Of a stretch of DNA of 64,000 bases, positions 18,926 through 29,447 are shown one piece after another. This DNA is from Clostridioides mangenotii TR (GTDB lineage: Bacteria > Bacillota > Clostridia > Peptostreptococcales > Peptostreptococcaceae), in contig NZ_AXUS01000004.1 in assembly GCF_000498755.1 (NCBI RefSeq), forward strand, positions 62,001 through 126,000, read 5' to 3'. The position numbers were made by a program, and so were the translations under genes. Position 1 is the first letter of the stretch. Every line of letters starts with the position of its first letter. The notes under the pieces were generated by a model. It saw only the letters and a list, made by a program, of their open reading frames with translations, did no database searches and was not told the origin of the DNA.

Positions 18926-19099
18926 TATTATCACCTCATAATTATTCATATGTATATCTCTAGTTACAAGATATGATACTTAGAGCATTCTTATAATATA
19001 TTTAACCAATACTCATGCATATCTGGTCAATATTTTATCTTTATATAATATAGTTTAGTATAGGTAGATAAAAAAATATACTCATAGAGAGGAAATGTT

Positions 19100-20274
19100 A
19101 TGTTAAATATCAAAGATATATGTACTAAAATTGAAAAGTGGATTATAGATGCTAGAAGAGATATACACAAAACTCCAGAGCTTGGCTTAGAAGAATTTGT
19201 TACAAAAGAAAAAATAATAAAGTATCTAGATGAGATAGGTATCGATTACGAAATTTACGATGATCATACTGGTGTAACTGCATATATAGATTCAGGTAAG
19301 GAAAAAACTGTAGCCATAAGAGCAGATATAGATGCGCTTCCAATAAACGAGAATCTAAATCTTTCATATAGTTCCACAAATTCAGGAAAAATGCACGCTT
19401 GTGGACACGATGCTCATACTGCAATCCTACTGGGAACATGCAAGATTTTACACAACTTAAGAGATCAGTTAAATGTAAACGTAAAGTTCTTTTTTCAACC
19501 AGCAGAAGAAACGGTAGGTGGAGCTCAACTTATGATAAATAATGGATGTATGGATAACCCAAAAGTCGACTGTATTTTTGGTCTACATGTAGATCCAAGA
19601 CTTGATACAGGTTTGCTAGAGCTAAAGTATAATACACTCAATGCTTCTACAGATACAATTGATATAACAGTTATAGGAGAAAAATGCCATGCAGCCTACC
19701 CTCATTTAGGAACTGATGCAATAGTGATTGCAGCAAATGTAATCACATCTTTGCAGACTATATCAAGTAGAAATGTGGATCCACTAGATTCAGTAGCCCT
19801 TTCTCTGGTATAATTAATGGAGGTATAAAGGAAAATATCTTATGTGACAAAGTAAATATTAGAGGAACTCTTAGAACTTTAAACGAAGATGTTAGATGTT
19901 TAGCAAAGAAAAGAATCATTGAGATAGCACAACTATCCTCAAAGAGTTTGGGCGGAAATGCTTATATAAATATAGAGAAAGGTTACCCTGTCCTAAAAAA
20001 CACTAGTAAAATTATTGATTATGTTAAAAAAAACGCTACAGAACTGTTTGAACATGATAGAATAATAATTAGAGAAAGTGGTTGTCTTGGAGCAGAAGAC
20101 TTTTCTTATTATTTGGAAAGATGCGATGGTGCATTTTATCATATTGGTTGCAAAAACACTGATAAAAATATAGGGGCTCCTCTACACTCTTCTACTTTCA
20201 ATATAGACGAAGATTGTTTAAAATACGGAGTCATGATACATGTTAAAAATGTCTTATCTTACACTAATGAATAG
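19100..20274 (+). pseudogene. M20-family amidohydrolase, frameshifted
   Basis: The 5' part has HKTPELGLEEF, ADIDALPI, MHACGHDAHTA (metal-binding Cys/His) and PAEETVGGA, typical of the M20D amidohydrolases that hydrolyse N-acyl amino acids. The frame ends at 19813 just after VALSLV. Adding one G to the GG at 19807-19808 continues it as SLGIINGGIKENILCDKVNI and onward through GCLGAEDFSYYLE to a stop at 20274, giving 391 residues, normal for the family. The GG is not a long homopolymer, unlike the other slips in this window. AGAGG precedes the ATG. The 3' end is 11 bases from dppA. Confidence 0.87.
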
Positions 20275-20285
20275 GGGGCTATTAT

Positions 20286-21079
20286 ATGAAAATATACTTA
20301 AGTGCTGATATTGAAGGCACATGCGGTATTGTCGACTGGTCAGAAACAATTCTAGAAAACGAATTCTCAAGTCAATGTAGAAATCAAATGAGTAAAGAAG
20401 TATCATCAGCTTGTACTGGTGCCAACGAAGCTGGAGCTAAAGAGGTACTTGTAAAAGATGCACATGACAGTGCAAGAAATATAGATCCTGCTATGCTTCC
20501 TGAATGTTCAAAAATATTTAGAGGTTGGTCAAAGGATCCACAAGTTATGGTGTCTGGTCTTGATAGTAGTTTTGATGCCTGCCTATTTACAGGATATCAC
20601 TCTGCTGCATTTACCGATGGAAATCCTTTGGCGCATACAATGGATATTGATTTCAGCTTCATAAAAATAAACGATAAAATCGCTTCAGAATTCACTTTTA
20701 ACGCTTATGCTTGCGCTTACCACAAAGTACCTGTGGCCTTTTTAAGTGGCGATGAAGAACTTTGCAAAACTGCAAAAGAATTAAATCCAAATATAATTAC
20801 AATACCTGTACTAAAGGGATATGGAAATGGATCGATATCAATTCATCCTAACTTAGCTGTAGAACAAATTAAAAACGGAGTCAAAGAATCTCTTCAAGGT
20901 GATTTATCAAGACATTTAATAGAACTACCTAAACACTTTAAAGTTGAACTTAGATATAAAGAGCACTACAAAGCATTTAAGGCATCATTTTATCCAAATA
21001 TGAAAAAATAGATGCTTATACTGTACTATTTGAAACTGATGATTACTATGAGGTACTTAGAATGCTATTGTTTGTATAA
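20286..21079 (+). pseudogene. dppA: D-aminopeptidase DppA-like (M55), 3' frameshift
   Basis: The start SADIEGTCGIVDW carries the D-x-E metal ligands of the M55 zinc peptidases. DAHDSARNIDP, FTGYHSAAFTDGNPLAHTMD and SGDEELC supply the further His and Glu residues. DppA cleaves dipeptides such as D-Ala-D-Ala, so it may serve murein-peptide salvage. The printed frame stops at 21011 after NMKK. Adding one A to the six-A run at 21003-21008 continues as IDAYTVLFETDDYYEVLRML to a stop at 21079, giving 264 residues, close to B. subtilis DppA. All metal ligands precede the break, so partial function is possible. It is probably co-transcribed with the M20 gene 11 bases upstream. Confidence 0.85.
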
Positions 21080-21105
21080 TCAAATACAAATCTTATTGTA
21101 ATGGG

Positions 21106-21572
21106 GTGATTAAAATAGGCAACAAGAGAAAAATTCCTTTTTCAGAGTTTCTTTACTTAATTATGGTATTTGCCATTTTCTTCGGACTGTCCTTTATTGT
21201 ATTCACATTTGTAGGTATAGGATTTTTATCATTCCTTGGTTTTGAGTATGAATCAATTTTTTCTGTAATTATTTTCTTTTTAATATACTTCTGTATCACA
21301 GGACCTATCGATTTTGCTTGTACTACTTTCTTAGATGTATTTAGATATGCAAATAGACTTCCTTACTGGCTTTATAAACTTAGCGATTTCGTATTGGATT
21401 TCACACTTACATTTTTAACTATGAATATATTGGATGAAATAATGACTTCAATAAGTATTCCATTTAGAACTGAAGTATTATTCGCCATACTATCTCATCT
21501 ATTATCAGAGTGTAGTCAATACTTCAATAAAGATGGCAAGAAAAAAAACAAAAGAAAGATAGTTTTCAATAA
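21106..21572 (+). pseudogene. YrvL-family membrane protein, 3' frameshift
   Basis: Four or so membrane helices (FLYLIMVFAIFFGLSFIVF; FLSFLGFEYESIFSVIIFF; GPIDFACTTFLDVF; LDFTLTFLTMNIL) match YrvL, a B. subtilis membrane protein reported to restrain the sigma factor YvrI system. The printed frame runs to 21678, but its last 45 codons read through an obvious terminator at 580-607 past 21000. Adding one A to the eight-A run at 21541-21548 instead ends the protein as KKKQKKDSFQ at 21572, right before that terminator. I therefore take 155 residues as the real length. The GTG start at 21106 has no convincing ribosome site. Confidence 0.65.
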
Positions 21573-21579
21573 ATATAAG

Positions 21580-21607
21580 AGACTGAGTTGCATCTTGGTC
21601 TTTTTTT
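21580..21607 (+). terminator. Intrinsic terminator after yrvL-like gene
   Basis: AGACTGAG pairs with CTTGGTCT through two G-U pairs around TTGCAT and is followed by seven T. It ends the M20-dppA-yrvL transcript. Confidence 0.8.
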
Positions 21608-21819
21608 ATTCTAACATAATAATACGATTTTCATTAAAATACATTACTTTATTTCAAAAGCATCTATACTTTCTTTAAATTATAAAAATATTAATATATA
21701 TCTTTATAAAATTAACAATCATAAAACTAGACATATAAAATATTACATTATACAATGGAAATAAGGACATTTAAATTAAGCCAAATTTAAGTGTTAGATT
21801 ATAATGCAAGGAGGATGTT

Positions 21820-22446
21820 ATGGACAACAATTATACCATGCCAATATACCAAAAAATAGCTTTGGATGTTGCAAACAAGATTTATACTGGTGAGATTAAA
21901 GAAGATACGATTTTATATGGTCGTTCTATACTTGCTGGAAAATACAACGTCTCTCCTGAAACTATCAGAAGGGCAGTAAAAATATTAGAAGATATTGATG
22001 TCGTTAAAAGTGTGAAAGGTAAGGGTGTTATAGTTTTATCTTCTGAAAAGGCTTACTCATTTATAAAGAAATACCAAGATATAACTAATATTTCTTCGTA
22101 TAAGTCTACTCTTAGAAATTTAATTGATAGTAAAGCTGACATAGATGTGAAAATTATTGATACTATTGGAAAAATCATAGACTATTCTAATAGACTCGAA
22201 ATAATTAACCCTCTAGTCCCTATTCAATTTGAAATTAAGAGTGATTGCAAATATATAGGCGACACTGCGGCAAACACAAATTTCTGGCAGAATACAGGCG
22301 CTACTATAGTAGCAATTAAAAGAGGTGAAGAGCTTATAATTTCACCAGGACCTTACATAGAGTTCTTGGAGGGTGATATAGTTCTTGCCGTTGGAGACCA
22401 ACACATATACAATTCAGTTCCTATGTTTTTATATGACAAAAAATAG
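21820..22446 (+). CDS. GntR regulator with RCK_C domain (BusR-like, probable c-di-AMP sensor)
   Basis: Residues 5-70 form a GntR winged helix (PIYQKIALDVANKIYTGEI...SPETIRRAVKILEDIDVVKSVKGKGVIV). A helical linker follows. Residues 125-205 form an RCK_C/TrkA-C domain, with FEIKSDCKYIGDTAANTNFW, TGATIVAIKRGEELIISPGP and GDIVLAVGD. This arrangement is that of BusR, which binds c-di-AMP through RCK_C and represses the betaine transporter busAB. AAGGAGG lies seven bases before the ATG. No osmolyte or potassium transporter is adjacent, so its targets lie elsewhere. A strong terminator follows. Confidence 0.85.
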   Translation: MDNNYTMPIYQKIALDVANKIYTGEIKEDTILYGRSILAGKYNVSPETIRRAVKILEDIDVVKSVKGKGVIVLSSEKAYSFIKKYQDITNISSYKSTLRNLIDSKADIDVKIIDTIGKIIDYSNRLEIINPLVPIQFEIKSDCKYIGDTAANTNFWQNTGATIVAIKRGEELIISPGPYIEFLEGDIVLAVGDQHIYNSVPMFLYDKK

Positions 22447-22452
22447 TCATAC

Positions 22453-22533
22453 GCTGGAGGGTGTACGAGTTTATTGATAATTAGACATAAGTCTATATAT
22501 CATTCAATCTGTTCGTATGCTCTCCAGCTTTTT
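22453..22533 (+). terminator. Terminator of the BusR-like gene
   Basis: GCTGGAGGGTGTACGA pairs with TCGTATGCTCTCCAGC through 13 canonical and 3 G-U pairs, followed by a T run. The G-U pairs are valid only in plus-strand RNA. The 44-base loop contains a small TAGACATAAGTCTA hairpin. It separates this gene from the convergent glpK. Confidence 0.8.
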
Positions 22534-22549
22534 ATATTTAAAGTAAGTC

Positions 22550-24076
<1,527 letters not shown>

Positions 24077-24110
24077 CTATGTTTATTTTACACTAATTTA
24101 TAGTAAAAAC

Positions 24111-24154
24111 AAAAATTATCTTAAGATAGTAATTTTCTACTTAAGATAATTTTT
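24111..24154. terminator. Hairpin upstream of glpK with bidirectional terminator form
   Basis: AAAAATTATCTTAAG and CTTAAGATAATTTTT are perfect complements around a 14-base loop, with A and T flanks giving a T tail on both strands. It lies between the minus-strand Mpv17-like gene (ends 24263) and the start of glpK, so it most likely terminates the former. Confidence 0.85.
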
Positions 24155-24262
24155 CATTCATTCATTTATTTATTCGTAATGTATTAAAAATTATTTGTAA
24201 TTTTTTCATTCATTTTATTTGTTTACGCGATTTTTATTTCTCATGCTTAGATTCTATTAACC

Positions 24263-24922
24263 TTACTCTGCAGTAACCTTAGAGCTATTTGCAAGTGCTA
24301 AGATAAGCCCAAGTGCAATTGAAGCAAATGCAGAGGCTATTACCCTGTACTCTGCTGGGAATAAAAATACTATTGTATGACATGGAATCCAGAAAAACGG
24401 AATAGTTTTGAACAAACTAAAGTTTACATAAGTAAACCAATCTATCCTATCAACAATCTCCCTTAAAGTTATTTTATGGACTTCAGTTGTATATTTAGTA
24501 TCTATATATTTATCTGTAAATTTGTGGAACATAAATATTACTGGTGATAGTATTATATTCATCACCATGCTTGTAAACAGAGCCTTAAAGAATATACTTC
24601 CCTCTAGAGGCAACATTCCCTTACCTTGTGCAAATGCAACACCCGCTGGAAATATTGAAAGCGCCAAAGTTGTCACTACCCCTATAAATCCCCAGACTAT
24701 TGCTCTTTGTACAAACCCAACTGGCTTTTTATAATAACCTGACGAAACCCTAGCTCCCAATAAGTCTCCCATTGTAGCTAGAACAGCAAACTTAAAAAAT
24801 CCACCAATATACGGATGTGCTTCTGTTACATTAATAAATCCTTCTCTACTGCTAGGAATTGCTAATATAGCTATAAATACAAGTAAAACGCTTAACCATA
24901 TAATATCCCCTTTTCTTAACAA
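24263..24922 (-). CDS. Mpv17/PMP22-like integral membrane protein
   Basis: The 219-residue protein has five or six hydrophobic segments, beginning with LSVLLVFIAILAIP. Its C-terminal part, WFTYVNFSLFKTIPFFWIPCHTIVFLFPAEYRV followed by a final helix, resembles the conserved end of the eukaryotic Mpv17/PMP22 family, which has clostridial relatives of unknown role. The TTG start at 24922 is preceded by AAGGAG at about ten bases. It is monocistronic with terminators on both sides. No transport motif is visible. The family link is from motif memory and moderately sure; function is unknown. Confidence 0.55.
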   Translation of the reverse strand: MLRKGDIIWLSVLLVFIAILAIPSSREGFINVTEAHPYIGGFFKFAVLATMGDLLGARVSSGYYKKPVGFVQRAIVWGFIGVVTTLALSIFPAGVAFAQGKGMLPLEGSIFFKALFTSMVMNIILSPVIFMFHKFTDKYIDTKYTTEVHKITLREIVDRIDWFTYVNFSLFKTIPFFWIPCHTIVFLFPAEYRVIASAFASIALGLILALANSSKVTAE

Positions 24923-25354
24923 TACATCACTTCTCCTTCTAATTTACGAATTTAATAATTTATATAAAACTAACTATTCTATAGCTTTATACGATGTAAA
25001 TACATTATTTGAATATTGATATGCTAAGACTGAAGATGTCGTTTTGACATCTTTGTATCTTTTTATAAAAAAGCTGCTTACAATATTAGTAACCAGCTTT
25101 TTTTAATGAACTATAAATATATTATAGCTCAATTAATTTTACATAGATAGAACTATTTTTCTTAATATTCCGACAAATACTCCAAATCAATCTATTTCCA
25201 TATAGGTACGAAGAACATCTGTAATTTTCTACATACTTTTCACTGTAAAAACATAGTACTATTTTTTATACATTAAATTCCCCCTCTAAAAAGTTTCCTC
25301 TTATTAATACTTTTTTAAGGGGGAATAAAATATATTCTGTATGTAATTGTCTAT
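24923..25354. other. Gene-free region with three hairpins
   Basis: No protein gene is credible. Hairpins are GATGTC-GTTTT-GACATC near 25034-25050; AAAAAGCTG..GTAACCAGCTTTTTTT at 25067-25105 with T tails on both strands; and TTCCCCCTCTAAAAAGT / ACTTTTTTAAGGGGGAA at 25274-25326, which should terminate the minus-strand XRE gene at 25355. The middle hairpin has no obvious gene to terminate, so a short untranslated transcript on either strand is possible. Confidence 0.5.
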
Positions 25355-25564
25355 TTATAGCAAATCAGGATCTTCTAGTCCTATTTTTTTGTAAATTAAA
25401 TGTCTGTACTTCTTACCAGATCTTCTGCCACTAAGTATGTCCGTCAAATAGTTTTCGCTCACTCCTATATCTTTCGCAAGTTCGCGCTGTGTCATTCTCA
25501 ATTCGATAAGTCTTTTTTTCACGTTTATCCCAAACATAGGGATATCTTTTTTTCTAGCCGCCAA
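25355..25564 (-). CDS. Small XRE-family DNA-binding protein
   Basis: The 69-residue protein is essentially one Cro/CI helix-turn-helix: VKKRLIELRMTQRELAKDIGVSENYLTDILSGRRSG, then a short tail. TTG at 25564 is chosen because AGGAGG lies eight bases upstream; the TTG six bases earlier is too close to the site. It is divergent from a second XRE gene at 25893 and the 327-base space between them holds repeated palindromes, so the pair may form a small two-regulator switch. No phage genes surround it. Targets unknown. Confidence 0.82.
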   Translation of the reverse strand: MAARKKDIPMFGINVKKRLIELRMTQRELAKDIGVSENYLTDILSGRRSGKKYRHLIYKKIGLEDPDLL

Positions 25565-25777
25565 TAACAAGACCTCCTAAAATACAATTCATATAAAAAC
25601 TAGTGTAAATTTTTTATAGTATTTAAATAAAGCCCTTCCGTGCATAATTCTGCCAACTGAATATTAATATATGCTTTAGTAAATATTATAAAAAACATCA
25701 AAATAAAACTTTCCCTATTTGATGCAGATATATGCTAAAATTATGATATGAATTCGTATCAATAACTACATTATAAT

Positions 25778-25871
25778 GTCAAATCGACTTTAAGTCAATA
25801 CTTTTTTAGTCATTTAGACTTTATTTTGTAAAAAATACTATATTCAGAAATTATATTAAAGTCAAATTGAC
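25778..25871. promoter_or_regulatory. Repeated palindromic operators between divergent XRE genes
   Basis: GTCAAATCGAC (25778-25788), AGTCATTTAGACT (25808-25820) and the perfect palindrome GTCAAATTGAC (25861-25871) are related GTCnnnnnGAC-type sites. The last lies nine bases before the AAAGGGG ribosome site of the rightward gene, where bound repressor would block transcription. The rest of the 25565-25892 gap is AT-rich and holds nothing else I can name. Confidence 0.65.
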
Positions 25872-25892
25872 TATTAGAAGAAAGGGGTTACT

Positions 25893-26318
25893 ATGGATAC
25901 ATTAGGAAAAAGAATTGCTAAACTGAGAAAAGACAATAACCTAACTCAGGATAAATTAATGAAGATTCTAGATTTTGACAATCTAAGTAAATATGAAAAG
26001 GATTTAAGAGAACCTAATTTCACAATTCTGAAATCTATTGCTAAGTATTTCGATGTAACTACTGACTACCTGTTGTGTTTAGATTCAGAACCAAAGAGAG
26101 TTAGCTTTGTGAGAGAGGATAATGAAGAATATCCATCAATAAAAATTAATCATGATGAGGAAAATCTTTTAAAACTATATAGACAACTTAGCGAAAAGGA
26201 TCAAATAAAAATCGAAGGTATGATTGAGCTAAAAATTTTTGAAAGCCAAGAATTAGAAAATACTATCACCGAGGATATATGTGATAATGAAAATACTTGT
26301 GAGATCGATGAATTATAA
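25893..26318 (+). CDS. XRE-family transcriptional regulator
   Basis: Residues 5-60 are a SinR/CI-like helix-turn-helix (LGKRIAKLRKDNNLTQDKLMKILDF...LSKYEKDLREPNFTILKSIAKYFDVTTDYLLCL). The remaining 80 residues are acidic and helical with no recognised effector domain, perhaps for dimerisation. The ATG at 25893 follows GAAAGGGG at five bases. It is divergent from the 69-residue XRE protein, and the GTCAAATTGAC palindrome directly upstream suggests auto-regulation. No prophage or element genes are nearby, so it may be a chromosomal regulator left after element loss. Confidence 0.85.
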   Translation: MDTLGKRIAKLRKDNNLTQDKLMKILDFDNLSKYEKDLREPNFTILKSIAKYFDVTTDYLLCLDSEPKRVSFVREDNEEYPSIKINHDEENLLKLYRQLSEKDQIKIEGMIELKIFESQELENTITEDICDNENTCEIDEL

Positions 26319-26673
26319 AGTTTCAATCCTATTTTTCGCCTTATATGACACGATTTCACCTCAAATACAAACTACATAAAATTACTATATCAGTTATTTT
26401 AAATATAAATTTAGTTGTAATATTTACTTAAATCATATTAAAATTGCATATTCAGCTAATATAACAGTATTTATTCTATCAATAAATACTTTAAATTATA
26501 TATTTGTTCTTCGATCATTTTCTTTTCTGCAAATATATGTTAAAATATCTATTATGTTTTGCTTTACATCGATATAATTTTAAGTGCATGTTAAAAAAAA
26601 TAGTACATGCGTTAAGAGAATAAATATCGTCATTATAACTAAATTATTTTTTAATTGGATTAGGAGGATTTAC
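26319..26673. other. AT-rich intergenic region with a probable promoter
   Basis: No gene is supported. A TATAAT at 26573-26578 is a good -10 for the downstream membrane protein gene, and a weak GCATGT/ACATGC hairpin lies near 26584-26610 in its leader. Nothing else stands out. Confidence 0.5.
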
Positions 26674-27129
26674 ATGGGCTTTAAGGACAAATTCGCACAG
26701 TCATTTGCTAGATCTAAGACTATGAGCGGCCCTGAAAAAAAGGCTAACGAAATTATCGGGAAATTACTTATGAAAAAAGCTATTATCCCTATTGTTTTAA
26801 TGTTTATAGTGCTCTTAGGAGGTAATTTCCTAAAGATTAACGGATGGATTTTACTTGGGGTAAATATCTTAGTGGCTGTTGGAGCATTCTTCTACATAAG
26901 AAGTTCTAGCAAGAAGTACCAAAACTTCAAACCTTACGCAGGCAATCTGATAAGTCTTGATAAAAAAGGAAAGAAAGATTTTGTCGCGATAATTAAACAA
27001 GGTAAACAACCTATTAAGCTACAAATATCTTACGGCGGTGAGGATCTTCAAAATCTTAAGAAGAATCAAATCGTTCAGATTAGCTACAACCCAGAAGCTA
27101 AAATAGCTATTTTAGTTAATAAAATGTAA
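26674..27129 (+). CDS. Two-helix membrane protein of unknown function
   Basis: I do not recognise a family. The 151-residue protein has a basic N-terminus (MGFKDKFAQSFARSKTM), two adjacent membrane helices (about residues 40-58 and 62-80), and a cytoplasmic C-terminal domain rich in Lys and beta-strand-like residues (PIKLQISYGGEDLQNLKKNQIVQISYNPEAKIAILV) that resembles a small OB- or PRC-like barrel. The start at 26674 is supported by AGGAGG six bases upstream; an earlier GTG at 26584 is not. It is monocistronic and followed by a clear terminator. Confidence 0.75.
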   Translation: MGFKDKFAQSFARSKTMSGPEKKANEIIGKLLMKKAIIPIVLMFIVLLGGNFLKINGWILLGVNILVAVGAFFYIRSSSKKYQNFKPYAGNLISLDKKGKKDFVAIIKQGKQPIKLQISYGGEDLQNLKKNQIVQISYNPEAKIAILVNKM

Positions 27130-27132
27130 TTT

Positions 27133-27181
27133 AAGAGCTGTAATCAAGCGATAGTAATCGATTTTGATACAGCTCTTTTTA
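27133..27181 (+). terminator. Intrinsic terminator
   Basis: AAGAGCTGTA and TACAGCTCTT pair, extended by an inner ATCAA/TTGAT, and are followed by a T run. It closes the membrane-protein gene ending at 27129. Confidence 0.85.
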
Positions 27182-27298
27182 TTTGATTCAAGCTTATTTT
27201 ATTTAATTAAAGTTTATTTTATTTGTTTAAGTTAACAACAATTTTAAATTGTATTATAACTTTAAATTAACTACAGTATTTTGGTTGTATACAAGGCC

Positions 27299-27850
27299 TT
27301 AAAGTTTTCTATTGTCTTCTGTATTAGAACTTCTATACTCTTCTAATCTCGCTAATGCGTATATTGTATCTGATAATCTATTTATATACTTCACAACTTC
27401 CGGTCTTACATCTTCAGTCCTCTTTAGTTTAACTACACATCTTTCAGCTCTTCTAACTACAGTTCTAGCTACGTGCAAAGCAGACGAAGATAAGTTAACT
27501 CCTGGAATTACGAAATAAGTCTGTACTCCAACTATTTCAGTACATTCATCAACTATTTTTTCCAAAGCTGTAACATCTTCTTCTGTTACTTTGTCGCTAT
27601 CCTTTAGCATCTTAAATCCCCTATCATCACTTGCAAGCTCTGCACCAACGCTAAATATTTTTCTTTGAATTTTATCTATATATTCTTTAATTTTTTCATC
27701 TGTAATTTGTGAGTACGCAAGACCTAACATTGAATTTGCCTCATCTAAAGTTCCATAACTCTCAACCTTTAAACTATCTTTTTTAACCCTATTTCCACCA
27801 AACAAACTTGTCTGACCTTTATCTCCTGTTTTTGTATATAAATTAGCCAC
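27299..27850 (-). CDS. Cob(I)alamin adenosyltransferase, PduO type
   Basis: The enzyme transfers adenosine from ATP to cob(I)alamin, making coenzyme B12. The N-terminus YTKTGDKGQTSLFGGNRV is the ATP-binding signature of the PduO/MMAB family. GAELASDD, FVIPGVNLSSSALHVARTVVRRAERCVV (with the R-x3-RRAER motif) and YINRLSDTIYALAR complete it. GTG at 27850 is chosen because AGGAG lies eight bases upstream, giving 183 residues. It stands alone and no cobalamin-dependent enzyme is in the window, so it likely serves B12 enzymes encoded elsewhere. Confidence 0.93.
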   Translation of the reverse strand: MANLYTKTGDKGQTSLFGGNRVKKDSLKVESYGTLDEANSMLGLAYSQITDEKIKEYIDKIQRKIFSVGAELASDDRGFKMLKDSDKVTEEDVTALEKIVDECTEIVGVQTYFVIPGVNLSSSALHVARTVVRRAERCVVKLKRTEDVRPEVVKYINRLSDTIYALARLEEYRSSNTEDNRKL

Positions 27851-28016
27851 TACTATCACTCCTGTCATTTTTCTTTAATTTATCACTTTTACTATTAATT
27901 ATTTTATACCCACTCAGGTCAATTGTATAGATTTTTTTGATACAAATTTATTCCATTGTAAGTAAAGCTTGAAATTTCAATGTTTTTTATTGTGGTTTAA
28001 GCGAAAATACATTAGT

Positions 28017-28031
28017 TGATAATTTTTATCA
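28017..28031. promoter_or_regulatory. Possible MarR operator
   Basis: TGATAATTTTTATCA is a 15-base imperfect palindrome (TGATAA/TTATCA arms) about 60 bases before the MarR gene and just upstream of TTGACT at 28040, a candidate -35. Its location and size fit auto-repression by a MarR protein; this is inference. Confidence 0.4.
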
Positions 28032-28091
28032 TTTAATATTGACTTTCGTTCATTTGAATAGTAAAATAGTTTCCAGGAAACAATATTTGAG

Positions 28092-28556
28092 GTGATTAAT
28101 ATCAATACTGAAAGAGTTTTAGCCAGTCTATTTAAATTTCTTAGAAGAAGAGAGAAAACTAAGGAAGAAACGAAAAAAGTTATACAAGAAATTTCAAAGA
28201 GAATTGACTTGGAGAACAACTTAACTTTATCTGAAATTCAATCTGTTTACCATATAGGTGCAAATAATGGAATCAATCAAAGTGAATTATCACATCTAAT
28301 GCTTATGACTAGAGGTGCTACATCAAAGATTTGCAAAAAGCTACAATCAAAAGATCTGATCGCTCTAAACTGTAAACGAGACAATCTTAAAGAATTTGAA
28401 TTAACATTAACTTGTAGAGGTAAAAACCTTTTCGAGCTTGCCGCAAAAAGACATGAAGATGAGGTTCGTCACAAGACTCAACTCTTTGATAAATATACGG
28501 AAGAAGAACTTGAGTTTATATACAAATTATTTGAAGATTTAGCTGAAAGATATTAA
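28092..28556 (+). CDS. MarR-family regulator
   Basis: The 154-residue protein has the MarR winged helix: NLTLSEIQSVYHIGANNGINQSELSHLMLMTRGATSKICKKLQSKDLIALNCKRDNLKEFELTLT is spread over residues 45-110, with flanking helices for dimerisation. It likely represses the azoreductase gene 29 bases downstream and itself, responding to phenolic or quinone-type compounds. The start is uncertain: GTG at 28092 overlaps the GAGGTG that would otherwise be the ribosome site for a non-standard start a few codons later. The region upstream holds a candidate operator. Confidence 0.87.
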   Translation: MININTERVLASLFKFLRRREKTKEETKKVIQEISKRIDLENNLTLSEIQSVYHIGANNGINQSELSHLMLMTRGATSKICKKLQSKDLIALNCKRDNLKEFELTLTCRGKNLFELAAKRHEDEVRHKTQLFDKYTEEELEFIYKLFEDLAERY

Positions 28557-28585
28557 ACTTAATTAAACGAGAGGAAGTAAATAAT

Positions 28586-29224
28586 ATGTCAAAATTATTA
28601 TATGTAACTGTAAGTCCGCTATCAGGCGAAAAATCAAAATCAATGAATGTTGGAGATCATTTCATAAAAGAATGGAAAGCTAATCATCCTAATGATACTG
28701 TAGAAACATTAGATTTATTTAACGGCGATATCCCATTTTTAAGCCAAGATATATTTGATGCTTGGTCAGTATTAAAAAGTGGAGAATCAATATATACTTT
28801 GCCAAAAAAAGATCGAGAAAAAGTTAGAAGAAATGATGAATTATTAAACCAATTTATGGAGGCTGATAAAATAGTATTTGTAAATCCTATGTGGAACCTA
28901 TTCTTCCCTCCAGTTTTAAAAGCTTATATAGATATTTTATGTGTTGCTAGAAAGACATTTGCGTACACTGCTGAAGGTCCAGTTGGGCTTTTAAAGGACA
29001 AGAAAGTTCTTCACATACAATCTAGTGGTGGAGTTTACGACCGTTCTGAAGGTGCTCCTATTGTTGATTTTGGCGACGCTTATTTAAAACATATGATGGG
29101 ATTCTTCGGTATATTCGATTACGAAGCTATTCATATTGATGGGATTGATGCTGCACCTGATAAGAAAGATGAGATTATGGGTGTTGCTAAGGGTAAGGCT
29201 TCTGAAATTGCTAAGAAGTTTTAG
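28586..29224 (+). CDS. azoR: FMN-dependent NADH:quinone/azo reductase
   Basis: This flavodoxin-fold dimeric enzyme reduces quinones and azo bonds. Visible features are the N-terminal strand and phosphate loop VTVSPLSGEKSKSMNVGDHFI, the FMN loop NPMWNLFFPPVLKAYID (family consensus PMxN...P.LK.YID), and SSGGVYD for the isoalloxazine edge. Length of 212 is typical. It sits 29 bases after a MarR gene with GAGAGG before the ATG, so the two form an operon for quinone or electrophile detoxification, echoing the TetR/flavodoxin group at 8.6-10.7 kb. Confidence 0.92.
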   Translation: MSKLLYVTVSPLSGEKSKSMNVGDHFIKEWKANHPNDTVETLDLFNGDIPFLSQDIFDAWSVLKSGESIYTLPKKDREKVRRNDELLNQFMEADKIVFVNPMWNLFFPPVLKAYIDILCVARKTFAYTAEGPVGLLKDKKVLHIQSSGGVYDRSEGAPIVDFGDAYLKHMMGFFGIFDYEAIHIDGIDAAPDKKDEIMGVAKGKASEIAKKF

Positions 29225-29447
29225 TTTATAAATATAAAATTTAACTACTAAATCTAAAGGAATCGTATTTTAATGGTACCTTTTTTGATTCTTCAATATT
29301 CCTTAATACTTTAATATTTACACATTTTAGTGAATTTAAGAGAATCTTGTAAACTTATTTTTTATCGATATCTTAAATATTTTGTTATAATGATATTAAT
29401 TACATAAAACAAATATTATTATAATACTACATAGAAAGGGAATTACA

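Noticed and set aside
21573-21678. C-terminal extension of the YrvL-like frame
   Set aside because: The extra 35 codons read through a clear intrinsic terminator (21580-21607); a one-base slip at 21541-21548 explains it better.
27977-28219. Minus-strand hydrophobic frame opposite the marR start
   Set aside because: It is the complement of the marR coding region, has no ribosome site, and its hydrophobicity follows from reading Lys/Glu-rich codons backwards.
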